Shown here piece after piece: positions 12,001 through 24,000 of a stretch of DNA of 26,647 nt. The translations under genes were made by a program, and so were the position numbers. Source of the stretch: Betaproteobacteria bacterium (GTDB taxonomy: Bacteria; Pseudomonadota; Gammaproteobacteria; Burkholderiales; Burkholderiaceae); the NCBI GenBank assembly GCA_018969885.1, contig JAGWXN010000015.1, forward strand, positions 1 to 26,647, in the 5' to 3' direction. Under the pieces are notes generated by a model that saw nothing but the letters and a program-made list of their open reading frames with translations, was not told the origin of the DNA and did not search any database. How positions within the stretch are numbered: the stretch's first letter is position 1; every line of letters starts with the position of its first letter.

Positions 12001-15000
12001 TCAAACCAGAGGCTTGCCCGGTCATTGGCATCGAGATCAAAGGTGTAGCTACCGCTCACCTCGGGCACGAACCAGCCCGAAAGCATCTGCCGCGCCTGGC
12101 CGTTGTTGTCGATCTGCGGATAGCCAAGTTCGACCGCGCCCGACCGGAGTGCGAGACTCGCCGACGGGCCCGCCTCGGCGCTGCTGACAAAACCGTTGCC
12201 GCCTGGATCGGCCGTGTAGGACACACCGGGCACCAGCAGCCCGGGCAGGACCACATCGCGGTTCAGGCTCGCATCGAGGTAGCCGCCATCCGGCGGGAAG
12301 AAGGTCACGGTGACCAGGTTCGAATCGGCATCCACCACCGCGCTGCGATCAAAGACGATCTGCGTCGGTTCTCCCGCCACAGCGCCGATCGCATCAGGCA
12401 CCATCAGGCTGGGCGCTGCGTCGACCGGTGTGACCGGCATCACATAGAGCCGGTTGTTCTGACCCGCCGCAAACAGCGTCTCACCCGTGGCATCGAGCTC
12501 AGCCGCGCTCCAGTCAATCGACTGAACGGCCACGCCCAGCTGATCCATCGGGCGCCATGTCGAGCCGGCATTGGTCACCACCCAGAGTCCGCGACCCTTG
12601 CCGGATGCCGCGGCTGCGATCACCTTGCCATCGCCGGAAACACTGACCGCCGTCCACTCGCCCGTGGCGGTGGAAATCTGACGCCAGGCCCAGTCGATCT
12701 GCGAGGTATCGGCGATATAGACATGCCCGCCCTGGGCGGCCGCCACCAGCACGCGCCCGGTCGAATCACTGTCGACCGAGACCCAGTTGGCATTGACGGG
12801 CAGCCCGTTCATGGCCTCGGTCCAGGTGATCGCACCCGTCTCTGCCACCACCGCGGTGTACAGGCGGTTGCCCGACGCGCCGTTACCGGCTGCGCCCGCT
12901 GCGGCCACCAGGCGAGTGCCGCCTGCGTCCGTCGCGATATCGCTCCAGTTGACAGAGGGCGCGCCGGCCTGCGCCGACCAGTCGATTGCGCCCGCTTCCA
13001 GGACGCGCACCTGCGTCGCCGTATCGCGCGTGCCCTGGTCGTTGCGATTGTAGAAATAGGTTTCGCGGCTGGCGACATCGGCGACCAGCAGGCGGTTGCC
13101 CGCAATCACTGCCGAGGCGCTGTAGTTGTCACCGAGCGTGAGCGTGTTCTGCAGATCGAGATCGATCGAAGGCCGCGCGAAATTGATCGTGTAGGCCTTG
13201 TCGACGTCCATCCGGCCCGCACCGAGCGGCACCGCCGACACGCGATCGACCGCGAGCTTGCCTGCTCCCACGAAGATCGCGCGCGAATCGAGCAATCGGC
13301 CACTTGCGACGCTCACTGTCGTCATGGTGAGCGAGGTAGCTGCACCCGCATAGCGGATCGCATCGGCCTGCCCGAGATACGCCGAGAGCGCCGACCAGGT
13401 TCCGGTGACGGTACGTGCGGTCTCGTTGCCACCGATCGTGATGCCGTCGGCTTGCTTGGCGATGATCGAACCGCCCGCCGTGCCCACGGTGGCGAAGCTG
13501 ACCGTCAGCTGCTCGGGCGCGCTACCCAGCCAGGTGGCGGGCAGAACCTGTGGCGCGGCCTCGGTCGCGCGGCTCACACCGACCTGGACAAAGTCGCCGC
13601 CGCTACCTTCCTTGTGCAGCAGCTCGAACCGGTAGAGCCGGCCCTTTTCGAGCGTGATCGCTGCGGACTTTTGCGACGCGTTCCGGGTCCAGTTGCCCTG
13701 GCCGGCTGCGCCCTCGAGGAACGCCACACGGGTGAGCGTGCCAGTGCCCGTACCGCTGGTGTCGACCCACAGCTCGGCCGAATCATCGGCTGTCACCCAG
13801 AGGCGATAGCTGCCGCTGTCGGGCGGCGTAATCCAGCCCGAGAGCCGTTCGCCGTAGTTATCGCGATTGGGTGAGAGCTCGAGCTTGCCGCTGGCACGTT
13901 CGATCGAACTGGGCGCGCTGGCATAGCGCGCGTTGCCGGTCAGATCGACGACCCGCGTGCCGCCGATGTCAAGCCAGCGCTCCACGCGGAAGCTGCCCGC
14001 TGCGATGGGTTCGCCCGCCAGCGGCGTAGTGCCGATGGGGACGGTACGCGGCGCCGGCGCCTCGGCGCTCACCCGGATCGACAGCTGCTGTCCATTGGTG
14101 AGCGCGGTGATGTTGCCCGGGGTGCTGAGGAAGGCCTGCAGCGCATGAATTGATCCGGTGAGGACACGCGCCGATTTGATGCCAGAGACCGTCACACCCG
14201 CAGGCGGTGCCGCGAGCTCGACCGCTCCGTACGGAATGGCCTCGATCGACTGACCTTCGGACAGGAGGGTGGCCTCGGACAGGTGGACAAGTCGTCTGCC
14301 ATCGGCCGTCACGCCCTTGGTGTCAGTGAAGACCAGCTTGTAGTGACGGAAGCTGCTGCTCTTTTCAATCGCCAGGGTACTCGATGCACCACGCTCGTTG
14401 CCAAGACCGGTTGCGCCCTCGCCGATCAGCGCCCAGCCCTGCGCGTTCCAGTCACCGCTCGCATTGGAGCCCCACAGCTGCCAGGACTTGGGATCCCACT
14501 GCCAGTTGTCATCATTGGTCCGCGTGACCAGTCGCAGTTTGTCCACCGGCACGGGCTGCGGCGCACTGAACACGAGACCGCTGCCCGGGCCATCCAGGTT
14601 GAGGTATTTGGTTCCCGTCTTGCCGTCGATCGCGTTCTGCGCGCCTTCGCCCGACGGCGAGTTGGCGAGCCCGCCCGCGGTATTCGAGCCCCCCACGACC
14701 ACCACGCCACCAGCGGGCGCGGACAGCGTCACCGTGGCCTGCGTCGGCATATCGGCGACATACCAGCTTGCGGGAACCGGCTGAATCGCGGTTGAGCCCG
14801 CTCGCGCAAAGCCGATCCGGACATAGTCGCCACCACCGCCTTCCTTCAGCAGTGCTTCAAACCGATACAAGCGCCCTTTCTCAAAGCTGAGGTTGGCGGA
14901 CTTCTGACCCGCGGTCTTGGTCCATTCGCCTGAGCCGACCGCCCCCGTCACCTGCGAAACCCGGGTGAGACTGCCCTGTCCCGAGCCCGAGGTGTCGAGC

Positions 15001-18000
15001 CAGAGTTCAGCCGAATCGTCCGCGGTCATGAACAGGTTGAAGGCGCCGCTTTCGGTCGGTGCGAAATAACCCGACACGCGTGCGCCGTAGTTGTCGCCGA
15101 TGTTATTGACCAGCAGGCCCTCATTGCTCACCGCAACCTCGCTCACCGAGGAACTGCGGTTGGGATAGAGCGGCGAGCTGGTAAGCGCCGAGACCGCGGT
15201 GCCGTTGAGACTGTTCCAGACCTCGAGCGTGACCGTGCCCGTGGCAAGCGAGCTCGTGACTGGCACAGCGGTCAGCGCCTGGCTGCCTGCGACGCGGACC
15301 TGGAGCTGCGTCCCCACGCCCGTGAATTCAACATTGCCGACGGTGGTCAGATAACGGTGGAGTGCGTAGACATTGCCGGACAGCGTGCGGCTGACCGGGT
15401 CGCCCGCTAACGTGATGCCCTCAGCCGCCTTGGCCGCGACCGATCCGTAGGGCCTGGCCGACAACGCGCTTCCCTCGCCAAACAGCATCACATCGGCGAT
15501 CTGCATGCCGGAGGCGCGTGCCCCATCACGCAGCGTCGGGAACACGATCTTGTAGAAGCGATACGCGCTATCGGTATCGATTGCGAGCTCGCTTGCCACG
15601 CGACGCGCAGTGGTAAGGCCCGTGCTGCCCGAGGCAATCTCGACCCAGTCATCGGCCGCCCAGTCGGCGGACTCATTCGACCCGTAAAGCACGTAGCTCA
15701 TCGGATCGCGCTCGGGCGCATCGTTTGCGCTCACCAGTCGCAGGGTATCCACGACATACGCCTGCGGATAGGCGAACACCAGCCCCGTGCTGAGCTTGTC
15801 GCGATTGAAGTACTTGCTCGAGGCATCCCCATCGAGCACATTGAGCGGGCCCTCGCTCGAGGGCGAATTGGCCTGGCCACCCGCGGCATCCGAGCCACCG
15901 ATCACCACCACGCCGCCCGCGGGCGCGGTGAGCGACACGGTGAGCTGCGTTGGCAGATCGGGCAGCACCCACTGCGAGGGCACCGGTGACACCGCCGTGG
16001 TGCCCGCCTTCGCATAACCGACCCGCACGAAGTCACCGCCCGAGGCTTCCTTCAGCAGGATTTCGAAGCGGTAGAGCTTGCCGCGCTCGAAATTGATCGA
16101 GGCCGACTTCTGCGACGGGAATTTGGTCCACTCATTGGCGCTGGTTGCGGAATCGAGCGAAGCCACCCGGGTGAGCGCACCTGTGCCGTCGCCTGACAGA
16201 TCCACCCACAGCTCGGCCGAATCGTCGCCCGTGAGGAAGAGGTTCACCGCGCCAGCTTCCGACGGCGCGAAATAGCCGCGAATCCGCGCACCGTAGTTAT
16301 CGCCCCCCGGGTTCACCAGGAAGCCGCCATTACCGCTCGCATCGACCGGCGCAAGCGCAATCTCGCGAACCGAGTTCGAGTTGTTCGGGAAATTCGCCGA
16401 GGTCTTGAGTGCCGACAATGCGGTGCCCGACAGCCCCGTCCAGGTTTCCACCGTGACCGCGCCCGAAGGCAGCATCGGTGCGAGCGTGACCGGATCGATC
16501 TCGTCAGTAGCCGCCCCCACCCTGACATCGAGGGTGCGCGCTTCACCCGAGAAGCGGATGTTGCCGGGCTGCGTAAAGTAGGCGTGGAGCGCCGGGAGTG
16601 AACCCGTGAAGGTGCGCTGGGTGGCGGTGCCCCCTACGGTCACCGCGAGGCCCTCGACCGTATCGCCCGTGATTTCGCCCGTGCCACCCATCGGCACACT
16701 CAGCGTGACGGTGAGCGCATCGGGCGTCTGACCGGCCACCAGCCAGCTGCCCGGCACCACCTGAACCGCCGTGCTGCCGGCCTTGGAATAGCCCACCTGC
16801 ACGAAGTCGCTGCCAAAGCCCTCTTTGTGCAGCACCTCGAAGCGGTAGAGTTTGCCTTTCTCAAGCAGCACCGAGGCGCTTCGCTGGCCAGGGGTCTGAG
16901 TCCAGTTGCCGCGGCCCACCGCGCCCTCGACCGAGGCAATCTTCGCAAGCGCGCCTTCGCCCGTGCCCGAGGCATCGAGCCACAACTCGGCGGTGTCATC
17001 GCCCGCAATCCAGAGCTGATAGCTGCCGGTCTCAGGCGGCGTGATCCAGCCCGAGATGCGATCGCCGTAGCTGTCGCTGCGGCCGCTATAGTCGAACGCG
17101 CCGCTCATCTCGGCGAGGCGCGTCGCAGCAAGCGAGAATCCGCTACTCGAGAAGGTGAGATCAGAGACGCGGTTGCCCGCCAGATTTTCATAAAGCTCGA
17201 CCGTGGCCGAGCCACCCAGGAAGGGTGAGCCCTGGAGGGCAATGGTCTGCGTGGTCTGCCAGGTCTTGCCGCCATCGCTCGAGCTCACCACGCCACCGCC
17301 CGCCACCGTGGCGACGATGGTCTCGCCGTCTTCGGAAATGGCCGCCGATGAGTAGTTGACGCCGGTGGGCGCATTCGTGGCGAGCGTCCAGCTCATCCCG
17401 CCGTCTTCAGACAGATAGATGCCACCGCTCGCCTCGCCACTGTCGGCAGAGGCGACCGAGACCGCGACCTGACGTGCGGGCGACAGTGCGATATCGGCCC
17501 AGCCCATGACCTCGGCCGTGGCCGCACCGACCCGGATCGTGCTCCGAACCGTATTGAGCGCGGCGTCGGCGCGGATCTCGACCGAGAGCTGCTCCTCGCT
17601 CGCCTCGCCCGCGAAGGTGTAGCGGACCTTGCCGGGCTTGGTGAAGAAGGCATTGAGCTTGTCGAGGCGGCCTGTGAAGACGCGTTCGGTTTCGCTGCCG
17701 CTTACTGCAACGCCATCACCGGACTGCGCAACGATCTCGCCGCTTCCCACCCGGAGCGTCACGCTCAGGTCTTCGCTGGTCGGCCCGCCAAAGGGCTTGC
17801 CGTAGAACAGCAGGTTGGAAGTGAAGCGGGTCTCACCCACCGGGCGCAGCGCGCCAAACTCGGTGGGAATCGAGACCGTCGGCAGATTCGCCGCAGGCCC
17901 GGTGAGTGCGAGCAGCGCCGCCGGCACACGGCCCGAGAAGTCGAGATCGGAGAGCTCTTCGTCGGTCTCACCCAGGATACGGTTCGATCCCACGGCACCC

Positions 18001-21000
18001 ACGAACACATAACGGTCCAGCCCGCGGCCGCCCGTGAGGCGGTTGATGCCCGCCACCGCATACATCCAGTCGGCCCCTTCGCCGCCGAGGAGGGTGTTGG
18101 TACCCATGCCGCCCAGTAGCAGATCATCGGCCGCGCCGCCCGAGAGGGTGTCGTCGCCCGCGCCACCCACCAGGGTGACCGGTACCTGGCTGCGGCTCGC
18201 GTCCAGCGTGTTCTTGCCGCTCAGATCGACCACCGTGCCACCGCCCGTGCCGAGCAGGATGGTGTCGTTGCCGTCGCCGCCGCGCACATCAAAGGTGATG
18301 GTGCTGTCGAAGAGGCGGGTGGCATCGAACATGTCGTTGCCATCACCCAGGTCGACCACCACCTTCTTGATGCCGGTGTAGCGCGTCACAAAGCTGTCGA
18401 ACTCGACATCGACTACGCCATTACCCATGCCGCTCAGAATGAAGCTCTCGCCACCATCGGCGGTGTTGAGCCAGAGCCGGTCGGCAGCGCGCGAGCCGGC
18501 GTTAAGCGTCAGCACGCCGTTATTCACGCTGCCCAGTGTCGGCTTGACCGTAGGCGCCTCGAGCGTGATCGCTGGCAGCGGCACGGTGAAGAGCTTGAAG
18601 GCCATCGTGCCCGTCAACAACGTATTGACCCAGATGTAGGGGCTGATGCCACCTTTGAAGGTGAGATCGAAGAGGTTGAACGGTCCACCCGGGATGCCGG
18701 TACTGATGTTGGTAAACGGAATGACGCCCGGATAGAGCATCATGGTCGTGACCTCGGACAGACGGATCCGACCGTCGCCCTTGTAGTTCACGCTCGTGAT
18801 CTGGCCGTTGTCGTCCCGGACGATCGTGCCGCGCTTGATGTCGTTCAGATCCGCATCGACCTTCATCGAGATCGAGCCGCCGATGCCGCCCGACATCACG
18901 CCGGTGATACCGACGCCGCCCAGCAGACCGATTTCAACTTCGAGACCGAACTCAGGCTGCTCCTTGCCGCCCGTGCCCGCCACGAGCTTGCCGTTGCGCA
19001 TCTCGGGTAGCGTCCAGTCATTCACATAGAAGCTGTCGGCCACATCGAAGAGGTTGCCGGTCTTCATCGCTTTCTGGATGCCGAAGGTGTCGACACCGAA
19101 GGACAGATCGACATAGGCCCGGGCACGACCGACCGCGCCCACATTGAGCGAAATCCAGGACAGCGGCGGGAACGGAATCGGGACGGTGGCGAGAATCTCC
19201 TGGAACACGAACTCGAAATCGAGGAGCGGGAGCTGATAGGTGAAGAGCGTGGCGTTGCCGCCCGAGAAAATCTTCGCCCAGTTGCCGATATCGAGCAGAT
19301 ACGGCATGAACTGCAGACCCGTCCGATTGACATTCTTCGTCTTGCCGCCGGAGGCGAGACTGGTGAGCGAGGCAATCGCATTGAAGACCGCGTTGTCCTT
19401 GCTGTCGGGCTCGGGCATGGCGAAAGTGGAGACGAACCGCACGTCGGACGTTCCCAGGCCATAGATGCTGCCGAGCGGCATACCGGAGCCGAGCGCGATC
19501 AACGAGCGCAGCTGATCCGGCATGTCGAGCGCGAACTTGACCGCATCGAGGAACGACCAGTCCATCTTCGGCAGGTTGAGCGTGGGCTTGGCCTTTCTCA
19601 CGAGCTCGTAGATCACATCCAGGAGGCCGCGCAGCGTGGGATCGGGCGCAAGCCCCAGCAGCTTCCTTGGCGCATCGGTGAAGAGCTCGAGGCCGGGCAC
19701 CGGCTCAGTGAGCGCGTAGACGATGTCGCGGAACGGCGAGACGATCTTGGCCACCTTCTCCGCGATCGGCATCAGGAAATCGGCCACTGCTGAACGGAAG
19801 TCGAGCCGCAGGTTTTCGACCGAGATCTCGGGGAAGCGAACCGTCTTGTCGGCGAGGCTCCAGTCCCAGCCCATGACCAGATCGGCCTTGAGCGCAGGCA
19901 ATCCAAGCGCCGAGAGCGAGAGGCCCAGCCGCAGATCGGCCGAGGCCTTGAAGTCGACCGCCAGCTTGGAAACGGGATCGGAGAGCAGATCGGTCAGCGT
20001 GAGCCGGCGCTTGGCCGCATCGCCCTTGATGTCGATGCCGAGCTGACCGCGCAGGCCGCTCGGCTGGAAGCCCGCCGTGTCGGGATCGAGATCGGTATCG
20101 GTGACGCTCGCATTGAAGAACAGCAGCTTGCCCGAGCCCGCGAATGGCGTAATCACCGTCGGGTCGTTGGGCGAGCCGTCCAGATAAGCAAGCACGTCGA
20201 GCCGCAGCTCCGGCGTGGCGTCGGCGTTGGTGCTGAGGAAGAAGCCGTCGTTCACCGACAGGCCAAAGCCGAAGTCATAGTTCCACAACACTTCGAGGGC
20301 AAAGCCGCCATCCACCGCGAGGCTGAAGCCCGGCAGGTTGAGGTCGAGCGGAATGTCGATGCCGGTGCCAAGCACGCGGCCGCCCAGATCCATGTCGACC
20401 CGCACCGAATCCGCCTCACGAGGCATCTCCGCGCCCGGCGACCACGCTGCAATGCGATGACCCGCGACATCGTAGAAATCAATCGTGATGTCGCCCAGGG
20501 TGACGAGCTTGTCGCCGTTCGCGTCCTTGAGAATGCCCAGGCGGTCGTTGAACACCGCATAGAGCGCGTCTCGCATGATCTCAACGGTCTTGCCGGGCTC
20601 GTTCAGGCGTGCCCGCAAATCACCCAGCAGGCCGTTTCGAACCTGGCCGATCATTCCGCCCACTTCGGCGAGCTTGCTGCCCACCAGCGGCAGGTCAGCA
20701 ACCAGGGCGTTTTCGAAGACGTCCTGCACCGAGCCCAAGGCAAAGTCCACACCATCGAGGACTGGGGTGGGGTCGTAGAGAATCTCTAGGAGTGACGGCG
20801 GCTTCGCTTTGAACACATCGAAGTCGGGCAGCTTCACAGTGAGTGCAGGCTGCGCCACCCCGCCAACGGTGAGCCTGGGGAATGACGGATCGTTGGCGAG
20901 TTCGCGCACGAAGGCCTCGAGCCCGCGGGTACCGTACACCGGATTGGTGGCGAGCCCCAGGTCGCCCAGACGGATCGTGCGCTTGCCAACCACGAAGGTG

Positions 21001-24000
21001 AGCGGCAGATTCACCGAGAAGCCACCCTCGGCCGCAACCTCGGGCGCGCCGTTCTTCAAGGTGACGGTGAGCGAGGCAGGCGCCTCGGTAACCGCTTCGA
21101 CCGACCCGGTGGTGGCCTCGGCCGCCATGGCGGTGGCGCCTGCTTCGGCAGCGCCGTTCTCCGCCGCCGAAGCATCAGCCGACTCAGCGGCCGGGGCGTC
21201 CGCCACAGCCAGCTTGCCGTCGGCGTCAAACACCACCGTACCGCCATCGATCCCCACATCAAATGGTCCGGCCTTGAGCCGCAGGTCGATGTCCTCGGCC
21301 ACCAGCCGCGCATCAAGCTTCACGCGTGTGCCTTTGCCGGTGGCTGCGTCAAAGTCAACGAGCTGCACAGGCGGGGCACTGGTTCCGGGCAATCCGATGC
21401 CAATCCGGAGGTCAAGTTTTGCACCCACCTCAAGACCGATTCGTGCCTCGCCCGATGTGTCGACCAGATCGAACAGCGCCTCGGGCACCTCGACATTCGG
21501 CGCCGCCATCGCAATCAGGTCAGCGAGCTGCAGATTGAGGCCAAAGTCGCCGGCATACGCCGCCTCGAGATTCACATCGATCAGGAGTTGCGTGGCGCCC
21601 AGCGAGAGGTCGAACAGGTCGGGGCTGATGCCCAGCGCCTCCTCGATGATCGCCTCGACCTGATCGAGCGCGGCGGCCGGCGTGTTGCCCGCGGCCACAA
21701 TGCGCTCGAGGAAGACATCGCCCAGATCAAGGAGCTCGCCGAGTGACTTGTCGAGCACCGGCAGCGCCTGGTTGTAGAAGGGCTGATTGCCGACCACTTC
21801 GTCAATCGTGGCAAGCGCAAAGCGCAGGCCCTCGACGATGTCGCCAAAGCTGAGCTTGCTGAGATCAAAGAGCGACCCGACATCAGGTAACACCACGGTG
21901 ACATCGGTCGCGCCGATCAGACCACCGGCGAGCGCCGCCGACCGGTCAAAGCCCAGGTTGCGCTCGCCGATTGCGCCGCCGCTGCCGTCTGCACGGACCA
22001 CCGCCGGCGTGACATTGAACGCGCCCGCATCGCCGGCAAGCTTCGCAGTGAGCTTCACCGTGGCCGCATCCGACACCGCGGTCACCCGTGCGTCTGGCGT
22101 GCTGGTCACCAGCGTTGCGAGCCGGCCGGCCAGTACCGCGGCAAGAGGTGTCGTGGCTGTCGCCGCCGCCACATCCGCTGCGGTCACGGTGTAGGTCAGA
22201 TCGACCGCCGAAATTCCGCCTAGGCGAAGGACATCGCCCGCCTTGAATTCGCCTGTCAAAGGCAGATCGGTGATCTGCTTTCTCTCCAGCCGCTTGGTGT
22301 CATCGAGGCGCGAGAGCATGGTGGGTGTGGACTCGAGCACCGAAACCGTGGCGAACCGGGTAAGGTCGGGCACGATGAGCGCGAGCTCGAGATCTGGCGC
22401 GATCGAGAAGCTTGCGCCCTTGCCGCCCACGAGCTTGAGCCCGCGCAGGCTTGCCTCGGCACTGCCACCCACATCGAAGCGCACCGCATTGAGGCCTTCG
22501 GTCGAGGCGAGCTGAGACAACGTAAAGCGCGAGTCACCGGCGGTCTGTTTGGTGGGATCGCGATCGAGCGCGAACTGCACGGCGGCATCGAGTTTCACAC
22601 CGGAGTTGGTGCCCGCACCACCAGCCGTCAGCCCCATGAAGCCCAGCGTCGCCGCCACCTCGAGATCTTTGACCTCAAGATCGACATCGGCGCGTGCCCG
22701 CAGCGAATCGAGTGCCACCTGGAAGCGTTCGCCGCCGAGGGAGAGCAGCAGATCGAATCCGGCATCGACATCAACGTTGAGCTTGCCCTGCGCGCGGGTC
22801 GACAAACTGATCGGCTGATCCTCGCCAAAGCCCAGGTCGATCGGCGTATCGATCCCGACCAGGCGCTCGCGCAGCCTGAGCGGTATCCGGAGATCGCCCG
22901 TGGCGGCGTTATAGCTGACCGTGCCCAGCACCGGCGAATTCTTGAACCCTTCGTTGAAGGCGGCCACGAACTCATCGATCGTGCGAATGTTCTCGCGCCG
23001 CTCATGGACCCGGTAATTGACGCCGGTCCGCCCGCTGGAATACGAGTCGCGTAGCGTGAGGGTCGAGCCATCGGCCGATACCGACACGATCTGGGTGGGC
23101 GCAAGCCAACCGCTCTCCGCGCCTGAGAGCGTGATCCAGTAGCCCGCCATCGAGCGCGCGAACTGCCCAGGCTTCCCGACCAGGGTCGAGCGGTTGCCAT
23201 TCGGAATCTCGGCCGTGCCGCTTACCAAAGCGGTCTCGCCGGCTGCCGCCTTCCAGAGTTTGATCGGACGGTAGATGTCCACCTTGTCGACGATCTCGCG
23301 CTTGAACACGCCCGCGAGATCGAGGAGGCCATCCACGCCCTGCGAGATAAAGGGCAGATCATCAATTCCCAGGCTCTCGGCACTCACGCTCTCCAGATAG
23401 GAGAGGATGCCCGGAAGCGCGAGCAGCAGATCGGTGATCGTCATCTTGCTGATGTTGGTCAGCTGATCGAAGTTCTCCGTCTTGAGGTTGAACTTGCCGG
23501 CAAGCGGATCGCCGGTGAGCTTGGCTTTGGGTACAGCGCTGCCCGTGGCAATCAGATCAAAGCCCGCGACCGACGCGTAGAGCGGCAATTCGAGATTGAA
23601 GCGGCTCGCGGTGGGCGTGAGCGTGAAGACCCCGTTCTGTAGCGCCATGCGCCCGCCCAGCGCGGCATCCAGAAGGCCGCGCGCCCAGGGCACCGCCGGC
23701 TTGATGATGGCGCCGGTGTCGTCGCGCTGTGCAGGCTCGGCATCGCCCGCCCGGCCGATGCTGAGCGCGATCGGACCGAGGGTCGCCTTCAGCACCACAT
23801 CGCTTGCGGTGAGCGCGCCCGAGAAGCTGAGGTCGTTCAGGTTGAACTTGGCGCTGAAGCCGTCTTTCCAGCCAAGCGACAGATCGAAATCAAGCGCGGC
23901 GGAGAAGTTGGCATCAAACAGCAGATCACCTTCGATCTCGAGACCGATGCCGCCAAGTTGCGACGCGATGTCGAGTTTGAGGTCCTCGACCCTGGCGCTG

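Noticed and set aside
12723..13874. A 383-codon open frame on the plus strand
   Set aside because: It lies opposite PA14-like domain 4 and the propeller-like segment, is rich in Arg/Ala/Gly, and has no recognisable domain.
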